Below are positions 11,604 through 22,553 of a stretch of DNA of 64,000 nt, piece by piece. Every line of letters starts with the position of its first letter. Position 1 is the first letter of the stretch. The notes below the pieces were generated by a model, which worked only from the letters and a program-made list of their open reading frames with translations, had not been told where the DNA came from and did not search any database. Origin of the DNA: Pampus argenteus (taxonomy: Eukaryota; Chordata; Actinopteri; Scombriformes; Stromateidae); assembly GCA_036937835.1 (NCBI GenBank), contig CM072880.1, positions 19,922,001 through 19,986,000 on the forward strand, written 5' to 3'. The position numbers were made by a program, and so were the translations under genes.

Positions 11604-12475
11604 TGTGACGGAGAAGCGCCGTCACTGACTGCGGCCTGCGCACACACACAGACACACACACAAACACAACCACCACATCTTCCCCATTCCCTTCTGCTCC
11701 GCGGTAAACAGAACATAACAAAACACACATCCCTCTTCCCCTCACCGGACAAAAGCACAGCCAAGGGTGCACACTTGGCAGCGCTAATTAAATATATTCA
11801 TACACGTACAGATGATAACTCACGTGGTGTGTAAAAATACGCCGCCACCGCTTACCTGTCCGCTTCCGGCGGAGAAACAGGGCGTACGTATCACCGTCAT
11901 TATATAGGAGGATGACGCGCATAATTAGACACCATGTGATGCGGAGGACTATGTGTTTTTAATAAAGTTTATGTTATCGGAGTACCCGGCAGTCTTCTAT
12001 GGAAGACAAACAGTGAACATACAGATATAATTTTTATACAATTATTGTCATTATCACTGTATATGAAATGGCCGTCATAATGGGGGAAAAGATGTTTATG
12101 TTGTTTTTTGGAAATGTAGTAGTCCGAGTGGGAGGGGCTACCACTATAAAAGGGGCTGCCTGGGCCCTAATCGAAAAAGTGTGTGGTTAGTTGCAAAGGA
12201 GGTAACAGTGGTCGATTTGTGGTTTGTGAGCTGAGTTATTGAAGAACTCGTTTTTTCGTTTTCTTGTTTGTTTTTCCTTTCTTTTGGTTTTTGTTTTCTG
12301 AACTTATATATTGAAAATGTTTGGTTCATTCGCTTTATTTTTTTTGGTTTGTACATATTTGGCACTGTACATATTGCACCTGGTGAGGTGGAGAATAAAC
12401 ATCCAAAACATCACCTTCCGACTTACTCTGGATTTTTGGAACAAAAGACGAGGTTAGCAGAAGAACGCCGCTACA
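11604..12475 (+). repeat. Left LTR of Gypsy element
   Basis: Long terminal repeat bounded by TG and CA. It contains a TATA box (TATAAAA, 12,145-12,151), giving the element's own transcription start about 30 bp later, and a polyadenylation signal (AATAAA, 12,394-12,399). That arrangement gives a U3-R-U5 order. The match to the right LTR is close along its full length. Confidence 0.93.
12145..12151 (+). promoter_or_regulatory. TATA box of left LTR
   Basis: TATAAAA in a GC-rich setting (GGGGCTACCACTATAAAAGG). It is repeated at the same relative place in the right LTR (17,591-17,597). Confidence 0.75.
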
Positions 12476-12569
12476 TATGAAGTCAGAAGTGGGATGGCAA
12501 GTCGGAAAAAAACCCCTCCATCCCAGGCGCACTGGCCTGCGTTCCCAGCGGCGAGAGCAGCCAGAGGAA

Positions 12570-15500
12570 ATGGCGACCGCTGGTATCGACCAAAAATGGG
12601 AGACTGACAAAGAGGATGAGGAGGACCCCTGGTGGGTCCCAGCTGCTCCTGCAGTCCCTGCAGCTCCTGCAGCTCCGGCATCCACAGGTGAATCGGGGGG
12701 AGAGCTGGTCGGCATGATGCGGGACTTTTTGGCAGCACAGCAAAGGAGAGAGGAGGGCCTGCTGGCAGAGATCAGGGGGCTGAGGGCCTCTCTTCCATCT
12801 GCCCAGCCATTACCTGTGCTGAATCCGCCAGTGGCCACACCCAGCACAGCAACAGCCAGCAGTCCCAGAATAGAACTGCCCACCCCAGCACCCCGGCGTA
12901 TTCGGAGGGACACACCACTGGAGGCGTCACCAGCACCATCCATCCAGTTCCCAGAGGCAAGCAGTAGGGCCGACCAGCCAAGACCAGACTGGAGACCCTA
13001 TAGCGAGCCCAGGATACCCCAATATCAAACGGGGGAGGACATTGAGAACTACTTACTACGCTTTGAGCGTATGGCAAAAACATGGCACTGGCCAGAGAAT
13101 GAGTGGGCATGCCGCCTAGTCCCATTGTTGGCAGGGAAGGCACTGGAGGCTTACACAGCGATGGATGAGGAGCGGGCCCACTGGTATCCAGACCTGAAGA
13201 TGGCGCTTCTGGCCAAATTCGACATCTCCCCAGAAACCGTTCAGAAGCAGTTCAGGTCCATGACGATACCACCCGGCGAGAACCCGACTAAGACGTATCA
13301 CCGCCTGAAGGGCATCTACCGGCGCTGGACACGGCCAGAGCAGCACACCAAGGAGCAGATCTGTGAGACCATCATCTTGGAGCAGCTACTGCGAGTACTG
13401 CCGCCGGAAGTAAGAACCTGGGTGAAGGAGCATGAGCCAGTGGAGGGGCTCACAGCTGCCAGGCTCGCGCTGCAGTATATCAACGCTCGGAGAGGGGGCC
13501 CAGCTTCACGCTTCACCAGCGCAGCATCCCGTCCAACGGTCCAGCCACTGCAGCCACGGCCCGGGAGAAGAGAATACAGACAGGAAGTTCCAGGTACCAG
13601 CACTGCCCCAAACCAACAAGCCTCTGGTAAGGATTTTGTGTGTTTTTATTGCCAGCAGCCAGGCCACAAAGCATCCATTTGTCCCATACGGAAGGCAAAG
13701 GTCACTGGCGCCTGCTATGCACCACGTCCAGAGGTGGGCCCCGTTGAAAAGAGAACAGGTCAAATCCACCATTATAAAACTGTCAGTATAAATGGGCAGC
13801 AGGTTACTGCTCTCTTGGACACTGGGAGCTTCACGTCCTTGGTTAAGCACAGCTTGGTGCCAGTGGGCTGTGTGGACTACAGCCGACAAACAGACATTGT
13901 GTGCGTGCATGGGGATAAGCATCCTTATCCCAAAGCTGAAGTGACAGTTACCATTGATGAACAGCCTTACCTGTTGACTGTTGGGGTGGTTGAGAACTTA
14001 CCTGTAGAAATAATTCTTGGATGGGACTTACCTGTGTTGATAAACTTGCTGCATGAAAAAGAAGTGCCAGCAAAAACAGATTGTGGAGAGGGCAATGTAA
14101 ATGTTTCATGTCCTGTGATCACCCGAGCCCAAGCGAAAGGTGTCCAACCACTCCCAGACTTGGACAGTAGTCTGTGTGAAGGTGGCACTAAAGGGCCTAA
14201 GATATCTCGTCGCCAACGCCGCTTTGAGAAGCAGCTAAGGCAAACTGATCCTGAGTTAGAAGGTATGGTTAAAAACATGTGGGATGTGCCGCAAAATGTT
14301 GCTGAGCTACAGAGGGAAGATGCAACCCTGCAGCCATTGTTTGCTAAGGTGGGGGAAGAGGCAAATGGAGGTTGTGTGTGGAGGGAAAGGTGCATTGTGG
14401 AAAATGACGTGTTGTATGCTATGGATAATGAACAAAGACGCTTGGTTATCCCTGCTAGTTGTAGACCACTGATTATGCACCTGGCACACACACTTCCATG
14501 GGCTGGTCACCTTGGCCGTAACAAAACATACATACGCATCAGTTCACGGTTCTATTGGCCCTCCATGTACACAGACATCCAGAAGTATTGCACCACATGC
14601 CCCACATGTCAGAAAACATGTCCTGGCCGCAAGTCTGACAGAGCGCTTCTACACCCGCTTCCAGTCATCTCCACTCCATTCTGCAGGATTGCTATGGACA
14701 TTGTCGGGCCCTTGGTGAAAAGTAGTGGAGGACACCAGTATATCCTGGTAGTGTGTGACTATGCCACGCGTTTCCCTGAGGCTTTTCCCCTGCGGACCAT
14801 CATTGCTCCCACAGTACTGCGGGCATTGGTACAACTATTCTCCAGAGTGGGAATACCAGATGAAATCCTAACTGATCAAGGAACTAACTTTACGTCACGG
14901 CTGATGCAGCTTTTCCAGAAGCAACTGGGCATCACAGCCATTAAAACCACACCATACCATCCACAGACGGATGGTCTCATTGAAAGATTCAACCAGACAC
15001 TGAAGAAGATGCTGCAGAAGTTTGTGGATGATACGGACAAAGACTGGGACCGCTGGCTGCCCTTTCTGCTGTTTGCCTACCGGGAAGTTCCCCAGGCCTC
15101 AACCGGTTTCTCACCATTTGAACTGCTGTACGGCTGGGAGGTACAGGGACCCTTGGACCTGCTCCGAAAGAGCTGGGAAGGCCCTTCCACGGCGGCAAGC
15201 GACAGAGGGGTGGTGCAGTTCGTGCTGGAGATGAGGGACCGACTGGAGAGGTACCAGGAGGAGGCCATGGTCAATCTTCAGGAGGCCCAGAAAAACCAGA
15301 AGGCCTGGTATGATCAACACGCCCGACACCGTGAGTTCCAGCCTGGCCAAAAAATCCTGTTGCTGCTCCCTTCCTCCAACAGCAAGCTTCTGGCGAAATG
15401 GCAGGGGCCATACAACATCACCCGCAAGATGGGCCCTGTGACCTATGAGGTACATCAACCAGACAAAAAAAAGGCTAAACAGACCCATCATGTCAACCTG

Positions 15501-15890
15501 CTGAAAGAGTGGAAGGAGCGTGGTGTCCCGGTTCCAGAAAAGGCTCTGCTGGTGAGGGAGGTGAACCTGGAAGATGAGGCGGAGATGGAACCCGAGGTGC
15601 TGACAGTTCCTGCAGCTCCCGTGCTGGGACATCTGGAACCGCAGCTAGCCGCACAACTGATCGGGCTCTTCCAGAAGGTCCCTTCCCTCTTCGCGGCTTC
15701 GCCAGGAAGGACCACTCTGGTCGAACATGTTGTGCGTCTAAAGGACAACCAACCAGTACGGCAACGTCCCTACCGTGTCCCACAACAGCTGGTGGATAAA
15801 TTGAAGCAGGAGATAGAAGAGATGCTGAAGCTTGGGGTAATTGAGCCTTCCAACTTGGAGTGGTGCAGTCCTGTGGTCATCGTTTTCAAG
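12570..15890 (+). pseudogene. Gypsy gag-protease-integrase-RT (start) reading frame
   Basis: The open frame reaches back to an ATG at 12,477, two bases after the LTR. The ATG at 12,570 (GGAAATGG context) is the likelier start because the first would overlap the primer-binding region. Numbered from 12,570: a Pro/Ala-rich N-terminus; a SCAN-like capsid region at about 220-310 (PEQHTKEQI, LEQLLRVLPPEV, WVKEHEP); a CCHC zinc knuckle at about 357-370 (CFYCQQPGHKASIC); an aspartic protease DTG at about 417. Integrase lies at about 636-860, with an H-H-C-C zinc site, Asp in MDIVGPL, Asp in LTDQGTNF and Glu in LIERFNQ. The start of RT (VVIVFKK) is at about 1,105. Gag and Pol are one frame with no stop between them. 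The frame is lost near 15,890 by a small indel. Confidence 0.9.
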
Positions 15891-17059
15891 AAGTCTCCCT
15901 TCGGATCTGCATCGACTTCAGAAAACTCAATTACATCTCTGAGTTTGATGCGTACCCCATGCCCAGGATCGACGATCTATTGGAAAAGATTGGAGCAGCC
16001 AGATACATCACCACCCTGGATCTATGTAAGGGATACTGGCAGGTGCCCCTGGAGGAGTCATCCCGGCCATACACAGCCTTCCAAACACCAGCGGGGCTTT
16101 TCCAGTTGACCGTAATGCCATTTGGATTACATGGAGCACCCGCCACCTTCCAGCGACTGATGGACCGAGTCCTCCGGGGTTGCGACCACTGCAGTGCCGC
16201 CTACCTGGATGACGTGGTGATCTTCAGTAACACCTGGAAGGAACATCTGGAACATGTGTCCCTAGTCCTGGGAAAGATCCAGAAAGCGGGGTTGACCCTT
16301 AACCCCTCTAAGTGTGAGTGGGCCCGGCAAGAGACACAATACCTGGGATACCAACTGGGGCGAGGGCAGGTGCGGCCACAAGTAGATAAGGTTGAGGCTA
16401 TCCGAAACTGCCCGGGGCCTCGCACCAAGAAGGAGGTTCGGTCCTTCCTGGGTTTGGCTGGCTGGTACAGGCGGTTCGTGCCTCAATTTGCCACCATTGC
16501 AGCCCCGCTCACAGCACTGACCAGCAAGGACCAGCGAAATCCAGTAACCTGGTCCAATGACTGTGAAACAGCCTTCGACACCCTTAAGACCTACCTGTGT
16601 TCCTCGCCTGTCCTCCAGAGTCCGGACTTCAGCACAAGGTTTCTGGTCCAGGTGGACGCCTCTGCAGTGGGCCTTGGGGCCGTCCTGGCCCAAGGAGATC
16701 TGGGAGAGGAACAACCTATCATGTACCTGAGCCGAAAGATGCAGCCACGTGAAACCAGGTATTCCACTGTGGAAAAAGAGGGCCTGGCCATCAAGTGGGC
16801 ATTGGAGAGTTTGCGGTACTACCTGCTTGGAAGGGAGTTTGATCTTGAGACAGACCACAGAGCTCTCACATGGATCAACTCCATGAAGGACCACAACAGC
16901 CGCCTGACTAGATGGTACCTTTCACTTCAGCCATACCGGTTCACTATCCAGCATAGAGCAGGCAAGGCCAACGTGGTGGCAGACTACCTGTCTAGGTTGC
17001 CGCACATCGGCAACCTCCGGGAGGAGGGGGATAATGTGACGGAGCAGCGCCGTCACTGA
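15890..17059 (+). pseudogene. Gypsy reverse transcriptase-RNase H, shifted frame
   Basis: Continuation of pol in another frame. RT motifs are RICIDFRKLN, LDLCKGYWQVPL, FGLHGAPATFQRLMD and the catalytic YLDD (about 16,200). Next come the Gypsy connection region (RSFLGLAGWYRRF) and RNase H (VQVDASAVGLGAVLAQ, then TDHRALTWI). The C-terminal IQHRAGKANVVADYLSRL is typical of Gypsy RNase H. No integrase follows; it lies upstream instead. The stop codon falls about 25 bases inside the right LTR. All catalytic residues look intact, so the single frame break is the main visible damage. Confidence 0.9.
17018..17034 (+). promoter_or_regulatory. Polypurine tract before right LTR
   Basis: GGGAGGAGGGGGATAA lies immediately upstream of the right LTR. 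This is the expected place of the plus-strand primer for reverse transcription. It also codes for the last pol residues. Confidence 0.75.
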
Positions 17060-17924
17060 CTGCGGCCTGCGCACACACACGCAGCGCACACACACAGACA
17101 CACACACAAACACAACCACCACATCTTCCCCATTCCCTTCTGCTCCGCGGTAAACAGAACATAACAAAACACACATCCCTCTTCCCCTCACCGTACAAAA
17201 GCACAGCCAAGGGTGCACACTTGGCAGCGCTAATTAAATATATTCATACACGTACAGATGATAACTCACGGGGTGTGTGGAAATACGCCGCCACCGCTTA
17301 CCTGTCTGCTTCCGGCGGAGAAACAGGGCGTACGTATCACCGTCATTATATAGGAGGATGACGCGCATAATTAGACACCATGTGATGCGGAGGACTATGT
17401 GTTTTTAATAAAGTTTATGTTATCGGAGTACCCAGCAGTCTTCTATGGAAGACAAACAGTGAACATACAGATATAATTTTTATACAATTATTGTCATTAT
17501 CACTGTATATGAAATGGCCGTCATAATGGGGGAAAAGATGTTTATGTTGTTTTTTGGAAATGTAGTAGTCCGAGTGGGAGGGGCTACCACTATAAAAGGG
17601 GCTGCCTGGGCCCTAATCGAAAAAGTGTGTGGTTAGTTGCAAAGGAGGTAACAGTGGTCGATTTGTGGTTTGTGAGCTGAGTTATTGAAGAACTCGTTTT
17701 TTCGTTTTCTTGTTTGTTTTTCCTTTCTTTTGGTTTTTGTTTTCTGAACTTATATATATTGAACATTTTTGGTTCATTCGCTTTATTTTTTTTGGTTTGT
17801 ACATATTTGGCACTGTACATATTGCACCTGGTGAGGTGGAGAATAAACATCCAAAACATCACCTTCCGACTTAGCCTGGATTTTTGGAACAAAAGAACGA
17901 GGTTAGCAGAAGAACGCCGCTACA
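17035..17924 (+). repeat. Right LTR of Gypsy element
   Basis: Matches the left LTR from TGTGACGGAG to CCGCTACA. Visible differences include a longer CA-type run near 17,075-17,110, a few single-base changes and one extra TA unit near 17,755. The TATA box is at 17,591-17,597 and AATAAA at 17,842-17,847. Confidence 0.93.
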
Positions 17925-17929
17925 GTGAC
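17925..17929. repeat. Target-site duplication of Gypsy element, right copy
   Basis: GTGAC, identical to 11,599-11,603. Confidence 0.9.
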
Positions 17930-19560
17930 AGACCAAAGGTATACACATTGCTTTCATTTTGTTTAATGCATTTTTTAATTGCATTAGTAGCATGTGAGGG
18001 TAGACATCTGTGTTTTTTATTGATAATCAAAACTCTGTTCTGTAGTTGTTTTGGTGATCCTGTCTGAAACAGTAACTCTGTGTGGGACTGCTCCTAGGCT
18101 TTTTCCCCTTCACATTTGCTCACTACATACGCAGCATGTGCCAGACACTGATAAACATGTAACAGTGTTTTGACAACCATCCAGACCATATTCCATGTCT
18201 GTTTACAATGGAAGGCAAATGACTGCAAAGCTCAGTGTAAACTAAAGTGGGGAATCTGAGAGTGACCATGACAGGGTGACCATAGGGTGTCATGAGCTCC
18301 TCCCTCCAGAGGTTGTAGTTACAATAGTCAAACAAACATGGTACCTCAGTAGGTAAGAGCACAGCACTGCTATTTTAAAGATGCACTGTATTCTTAGCTT
18401 AACTCTTTTATAAAAGCACCAGTTAAGTGTTGTACATAATGAATCAATCAACTCAACTCTTTTCTCTTTAGTCTCTCCAAAGCCTACAACACATATACTC
18501 AGTGTATTTCACATTAGAGGAACTAACCAATTAACATAGTGTTTTTTCAATACAGGTACGCAATTAATTATTGTATGGCATGAAATGATGGTAAGTAAGA
18601 CTACAGCAGAACACAAGTGAAATGAATAAATTAAGGGGATTCCACATATATCTAAAATAAATACAAATACTATTTGAAACACTCTTACAAGGAACCCTTG
18701 AAGAACCCCTTTCTGGGTAGAACCTCAGCCCTTCATGAAGAACCCTTTTGGAACCCATACTTTGAAGAGTGTACTGTATCTATGTGACAAGAGCTGGAGT
18801 CATAAAACCCACAGAACACAGATACACAAATAAACCTAACTAACTAACACTAAAACATACTGTGTCTTGTGTGTTCAATCTGCGTCCGAACATGGCCTTG
18901 GTCCATATCTCAACACTTCCATACCCTACCTGTGGCTCTCACTTCTAAGCCCAAAATGTATATATTTTAAAAGGCTCTTTAATTTCCTAAATAGTATTGG
19001 TTACTGTGGTTTTTCATCAAACACAACTGTTAACAAGAGGAAATAGTGTATTTGTAGGGAACTATTTTCAGTGGCAGATTAATCCACAATTTGAGGACTG
19101 TATGTGTTCATTGTAATAAAGAAACATGTCACCGAGTGACACAGTTTGGTTCATTAATGTGTTTTTATTAGTTTTTAGAGATCAACAGCGCTCTGTGGCA
19201 CATATGAATTAGATAAATCAGGCTTTGGGCACACACACAATACTTATTAGTAGATCAGTTCATTGGTGATTTGGCTTTGCACGTGAAATTTGTTAGACAG
19301 TAATACATTTTGTCAACTATATTTTTTTAAGTACAGATAACACAAAGTTAGATCAGTCTAAAATGTAGCCTCGTGACTTACCATCCATCCACCACCACCT
19401 ACCCCACTCTCGCTCCATCGTCCTGGTTAGCAGGCTAAGTGGTTGGGGGCCGACAGTCATACAAGGCTGTCCAGTCACGCGTTGCTAGTAGACACGTGCC
19501 ACGCTGCAGCCAACATCACACACAGGCACTGCAAATGCAACCATTACGCTTGAATTCCTC
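17930..19560. other. Unique spacer, one minor repeat
   Basis: No exon or RNA gene is recognised. Around 18,688-18,765 there is a cluster of GAACCCTT/AAGAACCC blocks in alternating orientation, a pattern common in small fish repeats. I cannot assign it to a family. Confidence 0.45.
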
Positions 19561-19566
19561 AGCTCA

Positions 19567-19567
<1 letters not shown>

Positions 19568-19611
<44 letters not shown>
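19568..19611. repeat. (AC)n microsatellite
   Basis: About 22 uninterrupted AC units. Confidence 0.97.
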
Positions 19612-19612
<1 letters not shown>

Positions 19613-21700
19613 TTACATTCGTGCCAGTGAGTATTGAATGTTCTCCATGCAGACAAATCCGATCCACTAATATGGCTAACCCACATCTAGATGCTCAGGA
19701 TGATTAAATGTTACAGTTCAAACTCACTAACTAACATGTTTTTTGTCAGCTTCAGCTCACTGTGGTTACGCACATTAAAATCAATGTTCTGTTCCGTTCT
19801 CATCAGCATCTTAGTCATAACACACACATCCTGTCTAAAACAGCAACTCTGTACTGGGACTCCTAGGCTGACAACAGAATGACCAGCCAATTTAGTTGCT
19901 GTGAGTGACATGGTGGCCTATTTGAATCTGCTGCTGTTCAATAAATGACACTGATTGTGCTCTGTGGATGACAGTACAGTAGTAAAAAGCCTTCTTTCAA
20001 ATTGTTTACTTGCCATAGCTACATGGCAGGTCATAGCTGAATAAATCACAGTGAGAAATATAATATTAAAACCAAAGTCACTCAGGGATGATTTTAATGT
20101 TGAAATGATGTTACCCTGTCAGTTTGGAGAGCAAAACATTTTACCTTTATCTAAATATAAGAGACTGTTGTGAATGGCTATGTTTGAAAATGTTAATTTC
20201 TTAACATTTAAAAAGTGACTGGAAAAAATAATTTAAAAAAATAAATATTGTAATTAATTTAATAGAAAGATAAATATCAGTCAGGTAAGAATGGTGTGCT
20301 AAAGAGGATTTGGTCAAGAGTTTTTGTGATTTGTATTTTTATTGTTTTTCTTGGTATTTTTTTTGTTTTTGATGATTAATAATTATTATTTATTTTGACG
20401 ATTCTCACTTAATGTTTAAAGGCTGGCCAAAAAATATTGTCACCTCAAACCTATATTTTAATGGATATTACAATGTTCTTGTCATCTTGCTTTCTTGTGT
20501 ACATGTGTGGAACATGTTGTAATAGGGCAGCATTCACAACTTCCTCGGTCTTAATGTTGCTAGTGATGGAAATCTTGTATAGAGTTATATGATGTGTATG
20601 ATGCTGCAGTATATGTTCTCATCAGCACAATACCTTCAGTATGCTGTGCCAGATGCGACTCTAGAGGACTGTTCATTGTTCTCGCATCCAACTTACTTTT
20701 AATACACTTCCCCCCTCCGCTCTCTAATAGCTGAGTGTTGTTTTCCAAAAGCATCTTTTCCACATCGCCCAGGGGGCTCTGTGTGCTCTCTCATTATATC
20801 TGCCATTATCTGTCTCCACAGTGATTTGTCACCACGGATACATCCTCCGTGGCACATTGTCGGCAAGGCAGCCGAGGGTGACGCCTATGATGAGGTGTGA
20901 CAGCAAGTGTATTTTTAGCTCATCAGTCAGGTAGCCATGAAGTTCGTGTTCAGACACTTCAGAGGATGTGTCTGTGATTAGAGGAAACAGTGAGCCTGGA
21001 CGATTGAAGCATATTATCTCAAATCTTTCTCATGTCACAAGTATTTACTTTATATCCATCATAAACAGTAGATATGTGGAGTAGATGTGGATGACAATAG
21101 CTGACAATAAATCTGTACACTGAAAAAGTGTATTGTTTTGTACCTTGTTGTCATTCTATTCCATAGTGTGTTGTGTGGTCTAGTGGATAATGACGAGTTC
21201 ATGTAAAAAGGAAGGTATTGATGGGAAAGATCTCCATGGTTACGACTTGCAAACATTTATATGAGTCATTGGCAGGGTGCTGTTAGAGACCCTAAGTTAA
21301 AACAGGTCGCACCACTCAAACTAGTTCTTACATAGAGATGAGTAGTTGTTGTGTAGTTGACTGAGCCAACTTATAAAACTTTTGATAATATTTCATCCTT
21401 AGCCCCTATATATTCCACACATCTTACCTGACACTGTCACTCTGTCACTGTCCTTCTCAGAGATGATTGTCCTGGCAGCCAGGGAGTGACAGTAGACACA
21501 CTTTACTGGGTGTGGTGAGACCTGTTTAGGGGAAAGCCAAAATGATTTTATTAGAATAATATAAAATTATGCCACTCTGATCCCAATTATCACGTTTGCT
21601 GTTTATGAATGTTGCTACTAGATCATTACTGATCCATATATTGATATTTATTGTGGCTTTTATTAGGTCATTGTGTGAAAGTTTTTTTTTTCATTGTGCT
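19612..21700. other. Unique region; possible conserved non-coding block
   Basis: No coding similarity. The block at about 20,760-20,945 is less AT-rich and more complex than its surroundings. It contains the short inverted repeat CCACGGA (20,832-20,838) and TCCGTGG (20,846-20,852). It could be a regulatory element of arhgef4, but that is only a guess from composition. Confidence 0.35.
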
Positions 21701-22085
21701 GAGACACTGTGCATCTGTATCTTTACCACAAGTTTCACTGTTACTGTAATAATTCATCATTCATTGTAAACATTCTCATTGTATTATTGTAATTCACTAT
21801 AATTCATTGTGAGTGTACAATATGTGTGTGTTGATTGTTGTGTACATGTGACACCATTGCACGTCTGTCCGCCCTGGGAGAGGGATCCCTCCTCTGTGGC
21901 TCTTCCTGAGGTTTCTTCCATCTTTTTCCCTGTTAAAAGGTTTTTTGGTTTCTTTTTCTTCACTAATTGAGGGTCTAAGGACAGAGGGTGTCACTCCCTG
22001 TACAGATTGTAAAGTCCTCTGAGACAAATGCATTTTGTGATTTTGGGCTATACAAATAAAATTTGATTTGATTTGATTTGATTTA
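21700..22085 (+). mobile_element. L2-like LINE 3' UTR copy c
   Basis: Same 3' end family as copy a: GTACATGTGACACC, GGGATCCCTCCTCTG, TGTTAAAAGG, GTGTCACTCCCTGTACAG, AATAAAAT and a (TTTGA)n tail. A small deletion lies near 21,950. It sits about 320 bp upstream of the first recognised arhgef4 exon. Confidence 0.75.
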
Positions 22086-22404
22086 GAATAGTGTTATTTG
22101 AAAAAGTACTAAATCTTGTCTGTATTTTTTCTGATATTTTTGGGGAAATAATCCAATGGCTCTGTATGTGAATGGAAAAGCTCCGAATACAGCTCTAGAT
22201 GTAAGACATCATCAGGACAATGCTGACTGGCATTGATCCCCCACCAGCTTACTCATTTAGTGACTCAGGTGTAGAATGCAACATGTCAACTCATTTAATA
22301 GTCGGTTTCAGGCTGGAATAAACACTCAACACCCCATATGTGAGTGAGTCAATTACTCAAACCTTTGTCTTTCCTGTGAACCCCCCCCCCCATGTCTCCT
22401 TCAG

Positions 22405-22553
22405 CAGTGGTTGTTCCTGATGGGGCAGATAAGGTGGGGGCTTCAGACGAGCTAGGCAGTGAAGAGGATTTGTTGTATGAAGAGTTCCGTGGTTCTGGAC
22501 ACCGTTTTGGACATCCGGGAGGAGGTGGAGGAGAGCAGCTTGCCATCAATGAG
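22405..22553 (+). CDS. arhgef4: arhgef4 exon: APC-binding segment
   Basis: The acceptor is CTCCTTCAG after a C-rich tract; the donor is GAG|GTAGGC. The exon starts with the last two bases of a split codon. It encodes an acidic stretch (ELGSEEDLLYEEF), then GHRFGHPGGGGGEQLAINE. The GGEQLAI heptapeptide is the segment of human Asef known to bind the APC armadillo repeats, so that contact appears conserved. The next exon begins exactly where the SH3 domain should. Confidence 0.88.

Larger units (their letters stand above)
11604..17924 (+). mobile_element. Gmr1-type Ty3/Gypsy LTR retrotransposon
   Basis: A nearly complete 6.3-kb LTR retrotransposon. It has LTRs of 872 and 890 bp that begin TGTGACGGAG and end CCGCTACA, a perfect GTGAC target duplication and a purine tract before the right LTR. 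The coding region runs from 12,570 to 17,059. The order of domains is Gag, zinc knuckle, protease, integrase, reverse transcriptase, RNase H. Integrase before reverse transcriptase is the Ty1/copia order, yet the RT and RNase H sequences are Gypsy-like. Among vertebrates this combination marks the Gmr1 group. The LTRs differ by roughly a dozen substitutions plus a CA-repeat indel, so insertion is fairly recent. One frame break near 15,890 disables pol. Confidence 0.92.

Noticed and set aside
12335..12943. Minus-strand 202-residue ORF over the Gypsy LTR and gag
   Set aside because: It is a shadow of the gag frame on the other strand, with no domain; the + strand assignment is secure.
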